64,000 nt of DNA. Origin: JAJEBT01 sp965214975 (GTDB taxonomy: Bacteria > Pseudomonadota > Alphaproteobacteria > MPNO01 > UBA830). Of the stretch, positions 8,166-17,546 are shown piece after piece. The stretch spans positions 3,534,001 to 3,598,000 of the forward strand of contig OZ244055.1 in the NCBI GenBank assembly GCA_965214975.1. The letters run 5' to 3'. The notes beneath the pieces were generated by a model that saw nothing but the letters and a program-made list of their open reading frames with translations, searched no databases and had not been told where the DNA came from. The position numbers and the translations under genes were made by a program. How positions within the stretch are numbered: position 1 is the stretch's first letter; every line of letters begins with the position of its first letter.

Positions 8166-9773
8166 CTATCTGCCTTGGGCGACATGATAGCTCAGTGCGC
8201 CGGGATCGGTGAGATCGGGGACCGTCCAGCCGTCGAGGTCGTATTCGGCCAGGCACTCTTCGGCAAAGCCCTTCATCCTGTCGACGTCGCCGCTTGCGGT
8301 CGCGCCGAAAAGCGCGTAGCGCCTGATCTCCTCCGTCGATCCCGAGTAGTTGATCTCGTAGAGTTCGTGCCGTCCGCCGAACTCGGTTCCGATGGCGTCC
8401 CACAGGAGCTTCATGAGCTTCACGCGCTGCTCCGCGTCGTAGCCGTTCGACCCGCGCAGGTAGCGGTCGAGATAGGGGCGCAGCTCGGGGTTGGCGAAGT
8501 CCCTGGCGTGGGAGTTGAGGAAGATCAGGCCGGACGCCGCGGTCTCCTCGATGATGTACTTGACCTTGGAGTAGGCGAAGCTCATCAGCACCTGATAGGC
8601 GCTGGCCGGCGTCATGTTGGGGAGCAGGTAGTCGCCCAGCCACGGCATCGGATTGCGGACCATGGCGTCCGTCAGCGACCAGAACATGTTGCGCCAGGCG
8701 ATGATCTCGCCGACGTTGGCCTGGACTCCGCGAAAGTCCTTGGTGCCCGCGGCCTCGACCGCCTTGAGGATCAGCCCGGCGATGAAGTCGAGCTTGACCG
8801 CGAGGCGGGTGCATCCGTGGAGCAGCGCGCGCGGCAGGAAGCCGGTGCGGGGGAAGAAGTTGTTGGCGGCCTCGACGTCCCCGTAGACGAACAGGTTCTC
8901 CCATGGCACCAGGACCTTGTCGAGAACGAAGATCGCGTCGTTCTCGTCCATGCGGCTCGACAGCGGGTAGTCGAACGGGCTGCCCATCACGGTCGCGGTC
9001 AGTTCGAACGACGTGCGGCAGATGAACTTCACGCCCGGCGCGTTCGACGGGATCATGAAGACCGCGGCGTAGTCCTTGTCCTGCAGCGGGATGAGGCCGT
9101 GATGCGCGACGAAGGTGTAGTTCGTCAGCGCCGACCCCGTCGCCACCACCTTGGCCCCCGACACGACGATCCCGGCATCGGTCTCCTTTTCCACGTGCAC
9201 GCAGACGTCGCTGACCTCGTTCGGCGGCTTGTCGCGGTCCATCGGCGGATGGATGATCGCATGGTTGACGAACGGCACCCGCTCCTGGCTGAACCTGTAC
9301 CAGCGGCGGGCGTTCTCCTCGTAGGGGCTGTAGAACTCGGCGTTGGCGCCGAGAGTCGCGAGGAAGGCCGCCTTGTAGTCGGGCGCGCGGCCGGCCCAGC
9401 CGTAGGTCAGGCGCGCCCACTGGGCGACCGCGTCGCGGCCGGCGACCGACTCCTCGACGGTCTTCGGCGCCTTGAAATAGGCCTGGGTGACGCCGCCCGA
9501 TCCGGTGTCGGTCCCGGTCATCAGGTTCTTCGACAGCTCCGGGTCGTGCATCGCGTCGTAGAGCCGGGCGATCATCCGCGCGGTGTTGCGGAACGCCGGG
9601 TGTTCGGTGACCCTGTCGACGCGTTCGCCGTAGATGTAGATGGCGCGTCCGTCCTCGATCGATTCGAGGAACTCCGCGCCCGTCATCGGGGCGGATGACG
9701 GCACGTCGCCGATGGTTTCGGGCTTCGCGGCGCTCGCGCGCTTCTCTTCAAGATGCGGGATGTCGTCCATCAT
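8166..9773 (-). CDS. 4-hydroxyphenylacetate 3-monooxygenase family (HpaB-type) oxygenase
   Basis: 535-residue flavin-dependent hydroxylase of the HpaB/PvcC family, which uses reduced FAD supplied by a separate reductase. Landmarks are MTGAEFLESI near residue 30, INH-equivalent FVNHAIIHPPMDR, the flavin-site region VVSGAKVVATGSALTNYTFV, MGSPFDYPLSSRMDENDAI, LVPWENLFVYGD, and a C-terminal region NYSGSTEEIRR. No flavin reductase (HpaC) is adjacent. It heads the operon that continues into the Liv-type importer. Substrate is probably a phenolic acid, but related enzymes act on other hydroxyaromatics. Two tandem ATGs stand at the start. Confidence 0.88.
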   Translation of the reverse strand: MMDDIPHLEEKRASAAKPETIGDVPSSAPMTGAEFLESIEDGRAIYIYGERVDRVTEHPAFRNTARMIARLYDAMHDPELSKNLMTGTDTGSGGVTQAYFKAPKTVEESVAGRDAVAQWARLTYGWAGRAPDYKAAFLATLGANAEFYSPYEENARRWYRFSQERVPFVNHAIIHPPMDRDKPPNEVSDVCVHVEKETDAGIVVSGAKVVATGSALTNYTFVAHHGLIPLQDKDYAAVFMIPSNAPGVKFICRTSFELTATVMGSPFDYPLSSRMDENDAIFVLDKVLVPWENLFVYGDVEAANNFFPRTGFLPRALLHGCTRLAVKLDFIAGLILKAVEAAGTKDFRGVQANVGEIIAWRNMFWSLTDAMVRNPMPWLGDYLLPNMTPASAYQVLMSFAYSKVKYIIEETAASGLIFLNSHARDFANPELRPYLDRYLRGSNGYDAEQRVKLMKLLWDAIGTEFGGRHELYEINYSGSTEEIRRYALFGATASGDVDRMKGFAEECLAEYDLDGWTVPDLTDPGALSYHVAQGR

Positions 9774-9809
9774 CGCCTCGCGGGTTTTCGCGTTTCCGGT
9801 GAGACGGCG

Positions 9810-9839
9810 ATCCTATGACCTGCCGCGGCCCGTTGGCAA
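9810..9839 (-). promoter_or_regulatory. Candidate promoter of the hpaB-liv operon
   Basis: TTGCCA (9839-9834) and TAGGAT (9815-9810) are separated by 18 bp on the minus strand. They lie 37 bp upstream of the HpaB-type start, in the only non-coding gap before this operon. Moderate match only. Confidence 0.4.
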
Positions 9840-9868
9840 GCGCGAGGCCGGCCGCCGGCCGCGGCCTC

Positions 9869-12046
9869 TCAAGCGTCTCCGCGCGCGTCCTCGAGCCGAA
9901 CCGGCGCGGCCGGCGCGGCGCCCTTCTTGTCTTCCCCGAAATACACGGTCCGGTGCGGGAACGGCATCTCGATCCCGAGTTCGTCGAAGCGGAGCTTCAT
10001 GCGGCGGTTGAACTCGCGGCCGACCGACCACTGGCTGCCCGGATCGGTCATGATCCGCGCCCGGACGATCACCGCCGAGTCGGCGAGTTCGTCGACGCCC
10101 AGTATCTCCAGCGGCTCGCGAATGAGCGGGCCGAACGACTCGTCGGCCTGGAGTTCCGCGCCGATGGCCTCGAGCGCCTCGACGACGTCGTCGGTGTTCT
10201 CGCGGTAGGCCACGCCGACGTCGAACACGTAGCGCGAGTATTCCTTGGTCATGTTGGTGATGTCGGACACCGAGCTGAACGGCAGGACATGCACGTTCCC
10301 GGACAGATCGCGCAGCCGGATCGTGCGGATCGTGATGGCCTCGACGACTCCCGAGGTTCCGGCGGCCGCTATCACGTCGCCGACCCGGAACTGGTCCTCG
10401 GCAAGAATGAAAAAGCCGGTGACGACGTCCTTGACGAGCGCCTGCGAGCCGAACCCGACGGCAAGGCCCACGACGCCCGCGCCCGCGAGCAGCGGGCCGA
10501 TGTCGACGCCGATCTCCGACAGCACGACGAGACCGGAGACGACGGCGGTAGCGACCAGCAGCGTCTTGCGGAGAAGCGGCAGCAGCGTGCGCTCGCGCTG
10601 GCCCGGCGCCTCGTCGCCGTCGCCCGCCATTCGCCGCTCGATCGCCATGCTCGCCATTTCCCAGAACAGGACGGCGAGAACGACGACGACCGCGATCGAG
10701 AACGCGGCGCCGAGCACCCTCCGGCCGAATTCGGCGGCAATCCAGCCGTAGGCATCCAGTCCCCAGGTTTCCAGTATCGCGAGAGCCGCGACGACCGAGA
10801 CGATGCCCGCGACCGCGCGGTGGAGAATGGCGAAATACCGGTTCGCCCGCGCGGCGAGGCCCGGCATCTCCTCGATCAGGTCGGGACGCAGCCCGAAGGC
10901 GTGGTCGGCGAGGCGGCGGATACCGACGGCGACGAGCCTGGCCGCGACCACGACGGCGGCGCTGACCACGGTCGCCCGCAGAAGATACGGAAAGCCGCCC
11001 TCTATCCCGAGCAGCCACACGGCGTAGACCGCGCCGAGATAGATCACCGCGAGCGCGTGCCAGACGTCGGCCACGCGCCGGCGAAGCAGGCCCACGCCGC
11101 CCGTGCCGTCGTCGCCCGCGATCCAGGCCGCGACGGGACGGCGGTTCTGGAGCGCGAAGATCATTCCGAGCAGCACGAAGACGAAGCCGAGAACCCCGGC
11201 CAGCGCGTCGTGCGCGCCCTCCGGCAGGCCGAGCCGCAGCGCGGCATCGGCAAGGAAGTAGCCGTAGCTTCCGAGATTGGCGAAGCGGCGCGCCCACACC
11301 ATCAGGTAGTTCGCGCTCTCGTCGTCGAAACCGACGACGCGAAGCCCCGGGATCCGCGGCGCGAGAACCGCCCGGGCGACGGCGACGAGCAGCCGAGCCA
11401 CGGTGACGGCGCCGATCGCGGAGGCCGCGACGATCCGCGTCGCCGGCCGCGGATCGAGCAGGGAAAGGACGAGATGGGCGGCGACGGCGAAAACCAGCAC
11501 GGGGACGAGGTCGAGCAGCGTCCTGACCAGCAGGAACGGCAGGCGGGTCCACGCGTTTTCCGTCTCCTGCGACTCGGCCGAGGCCCGCGGCGCCGCCAGA
11601 AGCCGCCGGATGCCGGCCTCGGCCAGGGCGCCGACGGCCAGCACTAGCGCGAGCTTCCACAGGAAGTCGAGGAGAATCCGGCGGGTGCCGGGGTTTTCCA
11701 CCCGCTCGCGCACCCACTCGACCGGACGCGCGGCATCGAGGAGTTGCGCCGCGCCGGCCGCGAACGCGTCGGCGATCCTGGCGAAATGCCGCGACAGCCG
11801 GTCGCCGGTCTGCCGCGCGGGCTCCTCCGCGGTCCCGTCGCCGGCCGCGGCGCGCAGGATCCTGAGTTGCTGCAGCAGCCGCGCCCGGGCTTCGGGATTC
11901 TCGATCGCGGAGACGAGGCTGTCGATCTCCGCGGCCGGGGGCGCCGCGACGGCGTCCTGGGCCTGCGCGCGGAGCGGAAGGACGGCGACCAGCGCCGCGG
12001 CCGCGATCGCGAGCAGGCGCGGGGCGCTGCGGAACGGAAGGGGCAT
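9869..12046 (-). CDS. MscS-family mechanosensitive channel (large, multi-helix type)
   Basis: 725 residues: a signal-peptide-like N-terminus (residues 1-30), a periplasmic helical region, about ten membrane segments, and a C-terminal MscS core. The pore-lining helix shows the Gly/Ala pattern AGAGVVGLAVGFGSQALVKD, followed by GFFILAEDQFRVGDVI and the beta domain with TIRLRDLSGNVHVLP. This layout matches the large MscM/YbiO-like homologs rather than the 280-residue MscS. It should protect against hypo-osmotic shock. It diverges from the DMT permease; the 118-bp gap includes the AT-rich run at 12080-12090. Confidence 0.88.
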   Translation of the reverse strand: MPLPFRSAPRLLAIAAAALVAVLPLRAQAQDAVAAPPAAEIDSLVSAIENPEARARLLQQLRILRAAAGDGTAEEPARQTGDRLSRHFARIADAFAAGAAQLLDAARPVEWVRERVENPGTRRILLDFLWKLALVLAVGALAEAGIRRLLAAPRASAESQETENAWTRLPFLLVRTLLDLVPVLVFAVAAHLVLSLLDPRPATRIVAASAIGAVTVARLLVAVARAVLAPRIPGLRVVGFDDESANYLMVWARRFANLGSYGYFLADAALRLGLPEGAHDALAGVLGFVFVLLGMIFALQNRRPVAAWIAGDDGTGGVGLLRRRVADVWHALAVIYLGAVYAVWLLGIEGGFPYLLRATVVSAAVVVAARLVAVGIRRLADHAFGLRPDLIEEMPGLAARANRYFAILHRAVAGIVSVVAALAILETWGLDAYGWIAAEFGRRVLGAAFSIAVVVVLAVLFWEMASMAIERRMAGDGDEAPGQRERTLLPLLRKTLLVATAVVSGLVVLSEIGVDIGPLLAGAGVVGLAVGFGSQALVKDVVTGFFILAEDQFRVGDVIAAAGTSGVVEAITIRTIRLRDLSGNVHVLPFSSVSDITNMTKEYSRYVFDVGVAYRENTDDVVEALEAIGAELQADESFGPLIREPLEILGVDELADSAVIVRARIMTDPGSQWSVGREFNRRMKLRFDELGIEMPFPHRTVYFGEDKKGAAPAAPVRLEDARGDA

Positions 12047-12164
12047 GGTTGCCGGAGCTTGGTGAATCGGCCCGGGAATCTATATTTTTCCCGTCACCGA
12101 GTCACACGACCGCCGCGCCGGGCCGACGGCGCGGCGCGTGCGACGGAAAGGGGACGCCGCCGAC

Positions 12165-13064
12165 GTGCCTGCCCTCATCTCCGCGGCTTGGGCCACGCTG
12201 CCGCCGAATCTGCGCGGGATTCTCTGGATCCTCCTGGGAACGCTGTCGTTCGCCGCCAACGACGTCGTGGTCAAGTCGCTCGGCCAGACCATGACGCCGT
12301 TCCAGCTGGCGTTCTTCCGGTACTCCCTCGGCCTCGTCGTCATGTCGCCGATCTTCTGGCGCATGGGTCTGCCGGCGCTGAAAACCTCGCGCCCCGGGAT
12401 CCATGCGGCGCGGCTCGCGGTGGCCTGCATCGCCCAGGTCGGGGTGTTCACCGCCGTCGTCCACCTTCCGCTCGCCGACGCGACCGCGCTCGCCTTTTCC
12501 CGCATCCTGTTCACCACGATCGTCGCCGTCATCGTGCTGCGGGAGGTCGTCGGCGGGCGGCGCTGGACGGCCACCGCCGTCGGCTTCGTCGGCGTCGTCG
12601 TCATGGTGCGGCCGGCCGGCACCGTGGATCCCGTGGCCTTCGTCGCGATCGGCGCGGCCTGCATGTTCGCGGTCGCCAACGTCATGATCCGCCTGATGGC
12701 CACGACCGAGCCGCCGAACCGCATCCTGTTCATCTACCAGCTCGGCGGGGCGCTGGTGTTTCTGGGGCCGACGATCTGGCTCTGGCAGACTCCGGAAACG
12801 GTCTGGCACTGGGGCATGGCGGCCGCGATCGGCCTGCTGACGACGCTGGGGATGGTCGGCTTCATCCGCGGCTTCGCGGTCGGCGAGGCTAGCGTCATCG
12901 GACCGGTCGAGTATGTCCGGCTGATCTTCGCCGCCGGACTCGGTCTCGCGATCTTCGGCGAGATCCCGGACGTCTGGACGGTCGTCGGCGCGCTGGTCAT
13001 CATCGGGTCCACCGGCCTTCTGGCGCGGGCGGAAACGACGGGTCGCGGCGGCGGGACGGGCTGA
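12165..13064 (+). CDS. DMT-superfamily permease (EamA domains)
   Basis: About 299 residues with ten predicted helices made of two EamA repeats. The first begins GILWILLGTLSFAANDVVVK and the second VAFVAIGAACMFAVANVMIR. Family members export or import small metabolites; the substrate is not predictable. The GTG at 12165 is favoured over a GTG at 12138 because GGGGA precedes it by 10 nt. The gene ends 12 bp before the rpmH promoter. Confidence 0.85.
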   Translation: MPALISAAWATLPPNLRGILWILLGTLSFAANDVVVKSLGQTMTPFQLAFFRYSLGLVVMSPIFWRMGLPALKTSRPGIHAARLAVACIAQVGVFTAVVHLPLADATALAFSRILFTTIVAVIVLREVVGGRRWTATAVGFVGVVVMVRPAGTVDPVAFVAIGAACMFAVANVMIRLMATTEPPNRILFIYQLGGALVFLGPTIWLWQTPETVWHWGMAAAIGLLTTLGMVGFIRGFAVGEASVIGPVEYVRLIFAAGLGLAIFGEIPDVWTVVGALVIIGSTGLLARAETTGRGGGTG

Positions 13065-13075
13065 CTCCGCGTTGA

Positions 13076-13104
13076 TTGACCGGCCGCGGCCGAATCTGTA
13101 TACA
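13076..13104 (+). promoter_or_regulatory. Sigma-70-type promoter of rpmH-rnpA-yidD-yidC
   Basis: TTGACC (13076-13081) and TATACA (13099-13104) are 17 bp apart, 36 bp before the rpmH start. This is the expected position for the ribosomal-protein/RNase P operon promoter. Confidence 0.6.
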
Positions 13105-13140
13105 GCCCGTTCCGAACACTGTCGAAGGTGGGGTTCAGCC

Positions 13141-13275
13141 TTGAAACGCACGTACCAGCCCAGTGTCCTGGTTCGCAAGCGTCGGCACGGATTTCGCGCG
13201 CGCAAGCAGACCGTCGGCGGCCGCCGGATTCTGGCCCGCCGCCGCGCCAAGGGTCGCAAACGTCTTTCCGCCTGA
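13141..13275 (+). CDS. rpmH: 50S ribosomal protein L34
   Basis: 44 residues beginning MKRTYQPSVLVRKRRHGFRA, the invariant L34 start, and ending in the basic RRAKGRKRLSA tail. The start codon is TTG at 13141, with AAGGTGGGG about 8-15 nt upstream. A longer reading from 13072 would place the promoter inside the protein and is wrong. It is followed 11 bp later by rnpA, the universal order. Confidence 0.97.
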   Translation: MKRTYQPSVLVRKRRHGFRARKQTVGGRRILARRRAKGRKRLSA

Positions 13276-13286
13276 CCGGAGGCGCC

Positions 13287-13643
13287 ATGCCCGAGCGCCT
13301 CAAGACCCGTCGGCAGTTTCTCCGCGTCGCCGCTGGAAAGAGGAAACGCGCAATGCCCGGACTCGTTCTGCAGGTCGCGCCGCAGCCGCCGCACGACCGC
13401 TCCGAGAGCCTGCGTTACGGCCTGACGGCCAGCAGGAGGGTCGGCAACGCGGTTGTCCGGAACCGGGTGCGCCGGCGTCTGCGCGCCGTTGCCGAAGAGG
13501 TGCTGGCGCGCATGGCCCGCGAAGGCCACGACTACGTGCTGATCGGCCGCAAGGCGTCCGCGAGCAGGAAGTTCGGGGCGCTGAAACGGGATCTTGAAAC
13601 CGCTCTGAGAAAGCTCGGCGCGGCGAGGCAAGCTCCGGAATGA
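13287..13643 (+). CDS. rnpA: Ribonuclease P protein component
   Basis: 118 residues. It assists the catalytic RNase P RNA in 5' maturation of tRNAs. The start MPERLKTRRQFLRV and the RNR-type motif GNAVVRNRVRRRLRAV (RNA-binding helix) are diagnostic, followed by HDYVLIGRKA. The ATG at 13287 has CGGAGG 6 nt before it. A longer frame upstream overlaps rpmH and has no family character. The stop overlaps the yidD start. Confidence 0.96.
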   Translation: MPERLKTRRQFLRVAAGKRKRAMPGLVLQVAPQPPHDRSESLRYGLTASRRVGNAVVRNRVRRRLRAVAEEVLARMAREGHDYVLIGRKASASRKFGALKRDLETALRKLGAARQAPE

Positions 13644-13900
13644 CCCGACGCGCCTTCCGCCGCGCCGCCGCCTCCGGCGCGGCGGCGGCTCTCGCGCTGC
13701 CGGTGAGAATCTACCGGCTCTTCCTGGCGCCGGTTCTGCCGCCGACCTGCCGTTTCCACCCGACCTGCTCGGCCTACGCGCTCGACGCGCTGGAAAGCCA
13801 CGGCGCGCTTCGCGGCGGCCGCCTGGCGCTCGCGCGGATCCTGCGGTGCCACCCGTGGGGCGGGCACGGGCTCGACCCGGTCCCGCGCCGGCGCGGATAG
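13640..13900 (+). CDS. yidD: Membrane protein insertion efficiency factor YidD
   Basis: 86 residues. The signature YRLFLAPVLPPTCRFHPTCSAYALDAL is present with its paired Cys residues, followed by RILRCHPWGGHGLDPVP. It overlaps rnpA by 4 nt (ATGA) and precedes yidC by 5 bp, the standard gene order. It is thought to help YidC-dependent insertion. Confidence 0.95.
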   Translation: MTRRAFRRAAASGAAAALALPVRIYRLFLAPVLPPTCRFHPTCSAYALDALESHGALRGGRLALARILRCHPWGGHGLDPVPRRRG

Positions 13901-13905
13901 ACGCG

Positions 13906-15834
13906 ATGGACCAGCGCAATCTCATCGCCGCCATCGCGCTGTCGGTCGCCATCCTGCTGGGCTGGCAGGTCTTCATCGAGGCGCCGAGGATCGAGCAGGA
14001 ACAGGCGCGGCGCCAGGATGCCGCCGGCGCCGGCCAGGGCGGCGCTCCCAGCGCCCCCGGCGCGGGCGTCGCGCCGTCGGCGCCGCCGCCGGCTTCGGGG
14101 GCCCCGGTCGCCGGGGCCCCGTCCGCCGCGGCGCCCGTGCCGGCCCGGGAAGCGGCGGTGGGAAAGTCCCCGCGGGTGCGTATCACGACGGACAGGGTCT
14201 TCGGATCGATCCGGCTCGCCGGCGCGGTCATCGACGACCTCACGCTGGCCGGATACCGCCAGCGCGTGGAACGGGACAGCGAGCGGATCGTCCTTCTGTC
14301 CCCGCCCGGCGCGCCGGAGCCGTATTTCGCCCGCTTCGGCTGGATTCCGGTGGCGTCCGGAATCGAGGTGCCCGGCCCCGAAACGCCGTGGCGGGCCGAT
14401 CGGGAGGAACTCACGCCCGAACGTCCGGTCACCCTCAGCTGGACCAGCCCGGCGGGCCTCGAGTTCAGCCAGGTGATCGCCGTCGACCGGGACTTCATGT
14501 TCTCGGTCACCCAGCGCGTGCGCAACGGCAGCGCCGAACCGGTGTCGCTCAGCCCCTACGGCCTGGTCTCGCTGACCGGCACGCCGGAGACTTCGGGTTT
14601 CTGGATCCTGCACGAGGGCCTGATCGGCGTGTTCGACAACCAGCTCAAGGAGGTGGACTACGACGACGTCCAGGACGAGACCGGCGGCCAGATGCGGATC
14701 CCGACCACCGGGGGCTGGCTCGGCATCACCGCCAAGTATTTCGCGACCGCGCTGATACCGGACCAGAAGGCGGCCAACACCAGCCGCTTCGTGCATACCG
14801 CGCCGCAGGGAACCGACAAGTACCAGGCCGATTTCCTGGCCGCGGCCGTGACGGCGGCCCCGGGCGCGACCGTCGAGTTTCCGGCCCGGCTGTTCGCCGG
14901 CGCCAAGGAGGTGCGGCTTCTCGATTCCTACGAGGAAACGCTCGGCATTCCGCGTTTCGACCGGATGGTGGACTTCGGCTGGTTCTATTTCCTGACCAAG
15001 CCGATCTTCTACGTGATCGAGTACTTCAACAGGATGCTCGGCAATTTCGGGCTGGCGATCCTGCTGCTGACCGTCCTCATCAAGATCCTGTTCTTCCCTC
15101 TCGCCAACAAGTCCTACCGCTCGATGAGCCGGCTGAAGACGCTGCAGCCGAAGATGGGGGAGATCCGCGAACGCTTCAAGGACGACCGCCAGCGCCAGCA
15201 GCAGGAGATGATGGAACTGTACAAGAAGGAGGGGGCGAACCCGATGTCGGGCTGTTTCCCGATTCTCATACAGATCCCGGTGTTCTTCGCCCTCTACAAG
15301 GTGCTGTTCGTCACCATCGAGATGCGCCACGCCCCGTTCTTCGGCTGGATCCAGGATCTGTCGGCGCCGGACCCGCTGGGCGTGCTGACGCTGTTCGGAC
15401 TGGTGCCCTGGGACGTTCCGCAGGCGCTGATCATCGTCAACATCGGGATCTGGCCCATCATCATGGGCGGGACGATGTATCTGCAGCAGAAACTCAACCC
15501 GCAACCGGCCGACCCGATGCAGCAGAAGGTCTTCATGCTGCTGCCCGTCGTCTTCACGTTCCTCCTGGGGAGCTTTCCGGCCGGCCTCGTCATCTACTGG
15601 GCCTGGAACAACCTGCTGTCCATCGCCCAGCAGTGGGTGATCATGCGCCGCATGGGCGTGACCGTCTCGGGCCAGATCGTGGGAGCCGCCGCTCCGCCGC
15701 CGCGCGGCGGCGGCAAGGAACGGAAAACCGGGGACGGCGCCAACGGCGGAAAGACCGGGGACGGCGACGCCCCGAAGAAGCCGAACCGCCCCCCGTCCGG
15801 CCGCAGGAAGCCGCGCCGCCGCCGGCGACGGTGA
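13906..15834 (+). CDS. yidC: Membrane protein insertase YidC
   Basis: 642 residues. The N-terminal anchor is MDQRNLIAAIALSVAILLGW, followed by an Ala/Pro-rich linker (about residues 35-85), the periplasmic beta domain, and the conserved insertase core from about residue 365 with the helical hairpin (MSRLKTLQPKMGEIRERF) and PMSGCFPILIQIPVFFALYK. The C-terminal tail is Lys/Arg-rich, consistent with ribosome contact. The ATG at 13906 is chosen because the anchor then starts as in the family. Confidence 0.96.
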   Translation: MDQRNLIAAIALSVAILLGWQVFIEAPRIEQEQARRQDAAGAGQGGAPSAPGAGVAPSAPPPASGAPVAGAPSAAAPVPAREAAVGKSPRVRITTDRVFGSIRLAGAVIDDLTLAGYRQRVERDSERIVLLSPPGAPEPYFARFGWIPVASGIEVPGPETPWRADREELTPERPVTLSWTSPAGLEFSQVIAVDRDFMFSVTQRVRNGSAEPVSLSPYGLVSLTGTPETSGFWILHEGLIGVFDNQLKEVDYDDVQDETGGQMRIPTTGGWLGITAKYFATALIPDQKAANTSRFVHTAPQGTDKYQADFLAAAVTAAPGATVEFPARLFAGAKEVRLLDSYEETLGIPRFDRMVDFGWFYFLTKPIFYVIEYFNRMLGNFGLAILLLTVLIKILFFPLANKSYRSMSRLKTLQPKMGEIRERFKDDRQRQQQEMMELYKKEGANPMSGCFPILIQIPVFFALYKVLFVTIEMRHAPFFGWIQDLSAPDPLGVLTLFGLVPWDVPQALIIVNIGIWPIIMGGTMYLQQKLNPQPADPMQQKVFMLLPVVFTFLLGSFPAGLVIYWAWNNLLSIAQQWVIMRRMGVTVSGQIVGAAAPPPRGGGKERKTGDGANGGKTGDGDAPKKPNRPPSGRRKPRRRRRR

Positions 15835-15862
15835 CGGACCGGCGGTTCCCCGGACGGCCGGC

Positions 15863-16543
15863 ATGCGCGAAAGCCCCCGACCCGGAACCGACGCCGAGGA
15901 ACGCGGACGCTGGCTGTTCGCCCAGGACTGCGCGTTCGTCACGAGTGCCGCCGACCTCGAGGGCCTGCCCGTGGCAAGGCTTCCGGAGGTCGCGTTCGCC
16001 GGGCGGTCGAACGTCGGCAAGTCGAGCCTCGTCAACGCGCTCACCGGCCGCCGCGCGCTCGCCCGCACGTCGAACACGCCGGGGCGCACGCGCCAGATCA
16101 ACTTCTTCCGGCTGCGCGACGCGCTCATGCTCGCGGATCTTCCGGGCTACGGCTACGCCCGGGCGGCGAAATCGGAGATCCGCAGCTGGACGGCGCTCGT
16201 CCACGCCTATCTGCGGGGCCGGTCGACGCTTCGCCGGGTTTGCCTGCTGATCGATTCCCGCCGCGGAACGAAGGAGTCGGACGAACTGGTCATGCAGGTG
16301 CTGGACGCCGCCGCGGTGTCCTACCAGATCGTGCTGACCAAGTGCGACAAGACGAAACCCGGCGAGCTTGCGCGAATCGAGGAGGCCACGGCCGAACGGA
16401 TCGCCCGTCGCGCCGCGGCGCACCCCGAGATCGTGCGGACCAGCGCCCTCCGGCCCGACACCGTCGCCGCGCTCAGGGCGGAACTCGCCAGCCTGGCGTC
16501 CCTCGGCCTCGGAGACTCCGAACCGGCCGCGGGCCGATCCTGA
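15863..16543 (+). CDS. engB: Ribosome biogenesis GTPase EngB (YihA/YsxC)
   Basis: 226 residues. All GTPase motifs are visible: G1 GRSNVGKSS, G2 SNTPGRTRQ, G3 DLPGYGYA, G4 TKCDK, G5 TSA. The family is required for 50S assembly. It follows yidC by 28 bp and is probably co-transcribed with it. Confidence 0.95.
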   Translation: MRESPRPGTDAEERGRWLFAQDCAFVTSAADLEGLPVARLPEVAFAGRSNVGKSSLVNALTGRRALARTSNTPGRTRQINFFRLRDALMLADLPGYGYARAAKSEIRSWTALVHAYLRGRSTLRRVCLLIDSRRGTKESDELVMQVLDAAAVSYQIVLTKCDKTKPGELARIEEATAERIARRAAAHPEIVRTSALRPDTVAALRAELASLASLGLGDSEPAAGRS

Positions 16544-16569
16544 CCGCCGCGTCCGGGTTGTGTTATACC
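16540..16569 (+). promoter_or_regulatory. Weak candidate promoter before argB
   Basis: CTGACC (16540-16545) and TATACC (16564-16569) are 18 bp apart, 35 bp before the argB ATG. The -10 is good and the -35 poor, so argB may instead be read from the yidC transcript. Confidence 0.35.
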
Positions 16570-16604
16570 GGACGCGGCAAGGCCTTCCCGCCCGAGGATC
16601 CGTG

Positions 16605-17546
16605 ATGGCGACTTCCGCGAAAAGCGGCCCGAACCCGGTTCGCGCCAGGCAGCTTCTGCGCACCGCCAGGACCTTGTCGGAAGCGTTGCCCTACCTTCAG
16701 GAGTTCGCCGGCCGGACGTTCGTCGTCAAGTACGGAGGACACGCCATGGGCGACGGCAAGCTCGCCGGACTGTTCGCCCGCGACATCGTCCTCCTCAAGC
16801 AGGTGGGAATCAATCCGATCGTCGTCCATGGCGGCGGGCCGCGGATCGGGCAGATGCTGGAACGCCTGAAGATCAAGAGCCGCTTCGTCGACGGGCTGCG
16901 CGTCACCGACGAGAGCACCGTCGAGATCGTCGAGATGGTTCTCGCCGGCGGGATCAACAAGGAGGTCGTGTCGGCGATCAACCGGGCCGGCGGCACGGCC
17001 GTGGGCATTTCGGGCAAGGACGGCGACCTGATCGTCGCGCGCAAGCTGCGCCGCAGGCGCCGCACCGACTCGAACATCGAGAAGGTGATCGATCTCGGCT
17101 ACGTCGGCGAGCCCGTGGAGATCAACAGGCGGGTTCTCGACGTGCTCGCGGGATCGCACGTGATTCCGGTGATCGCGCCGCTCGGCGTCAGCCGGAGCGG
17201 CGCCACCTACAACATCAACGCCGACACGGCGGCCGGCGCCATCGCGGCCGCGGCCGGCGCCGCCCGGCTCCTGATGCTGACCGACGTGGCGGGCGTGCTC
17301 GACGGCAAGGGCGAGGTCGTCAGCGAGATCACCATCCGCGGGGCGCGGTCGATGATCAGGGCCGGAACCATATCGGGCGGCATGATTCCCAAGATCGAGA
17401 CCTGCCTCGACGCGGTCGCCGAGGGCGTCGGGGCCGCGGTCATCATGGACGGACGGGTTCCCCACGCGCTGCTTCTCGAGGTCTTCACCGAACACGGGGC
17501 CGGAACCATGATCCGGGGCCGGACGGGAGCGCCCCGCGATGCCTGA
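16605..17546 (+). CDS. argB: Acetylglutamate kinase
   Basis: 313 residues, amino acid kinase fold. Motifs are VVKYGGHAMGD near residue 40, IVVHGGGPRIG for acetylglutamate/phosphate binding, AGGINKEVVSAIN, NINADTAAGAIA and LLMLTDVAGVLD with the catalytic Asp, and GTISGGMIPKIE for nucleotide binding. The C-terminal GAGTMI motif fits the arginine-sensitive group. The ATG at 16605 directly follows an in-frame GTG. Its end overlaps the following HAD gene by 8 nt. Confidence 0.96.
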   Translation: MATSAKSGPNPVRARQLLRTARTLSEALPYLQEFAGRTFVVKYGGHAMGDGKLAGLFARDIVLLKQVGINPIVVHGGGPRIGQMLERLKIKSRFVDGLRVTDESTVEIVEMVLAGGINKEVVSAINRAGGTAVGISGKDGDLIVARKLRRRRRTDSNIEKVIDLGYVGEPVEINRRVLDVLAGSHVIPVIAPLGVSRSGATYNINADTAAGAIAAAAGAARLLMLTDVAGVLDGKGEVVSEITIRGARSMIRAGTISGGMIPKIETCLDAVAEGVGAAVIMDGRVPHALLLEVFTEHGAGTMIRGRTGAPRDA

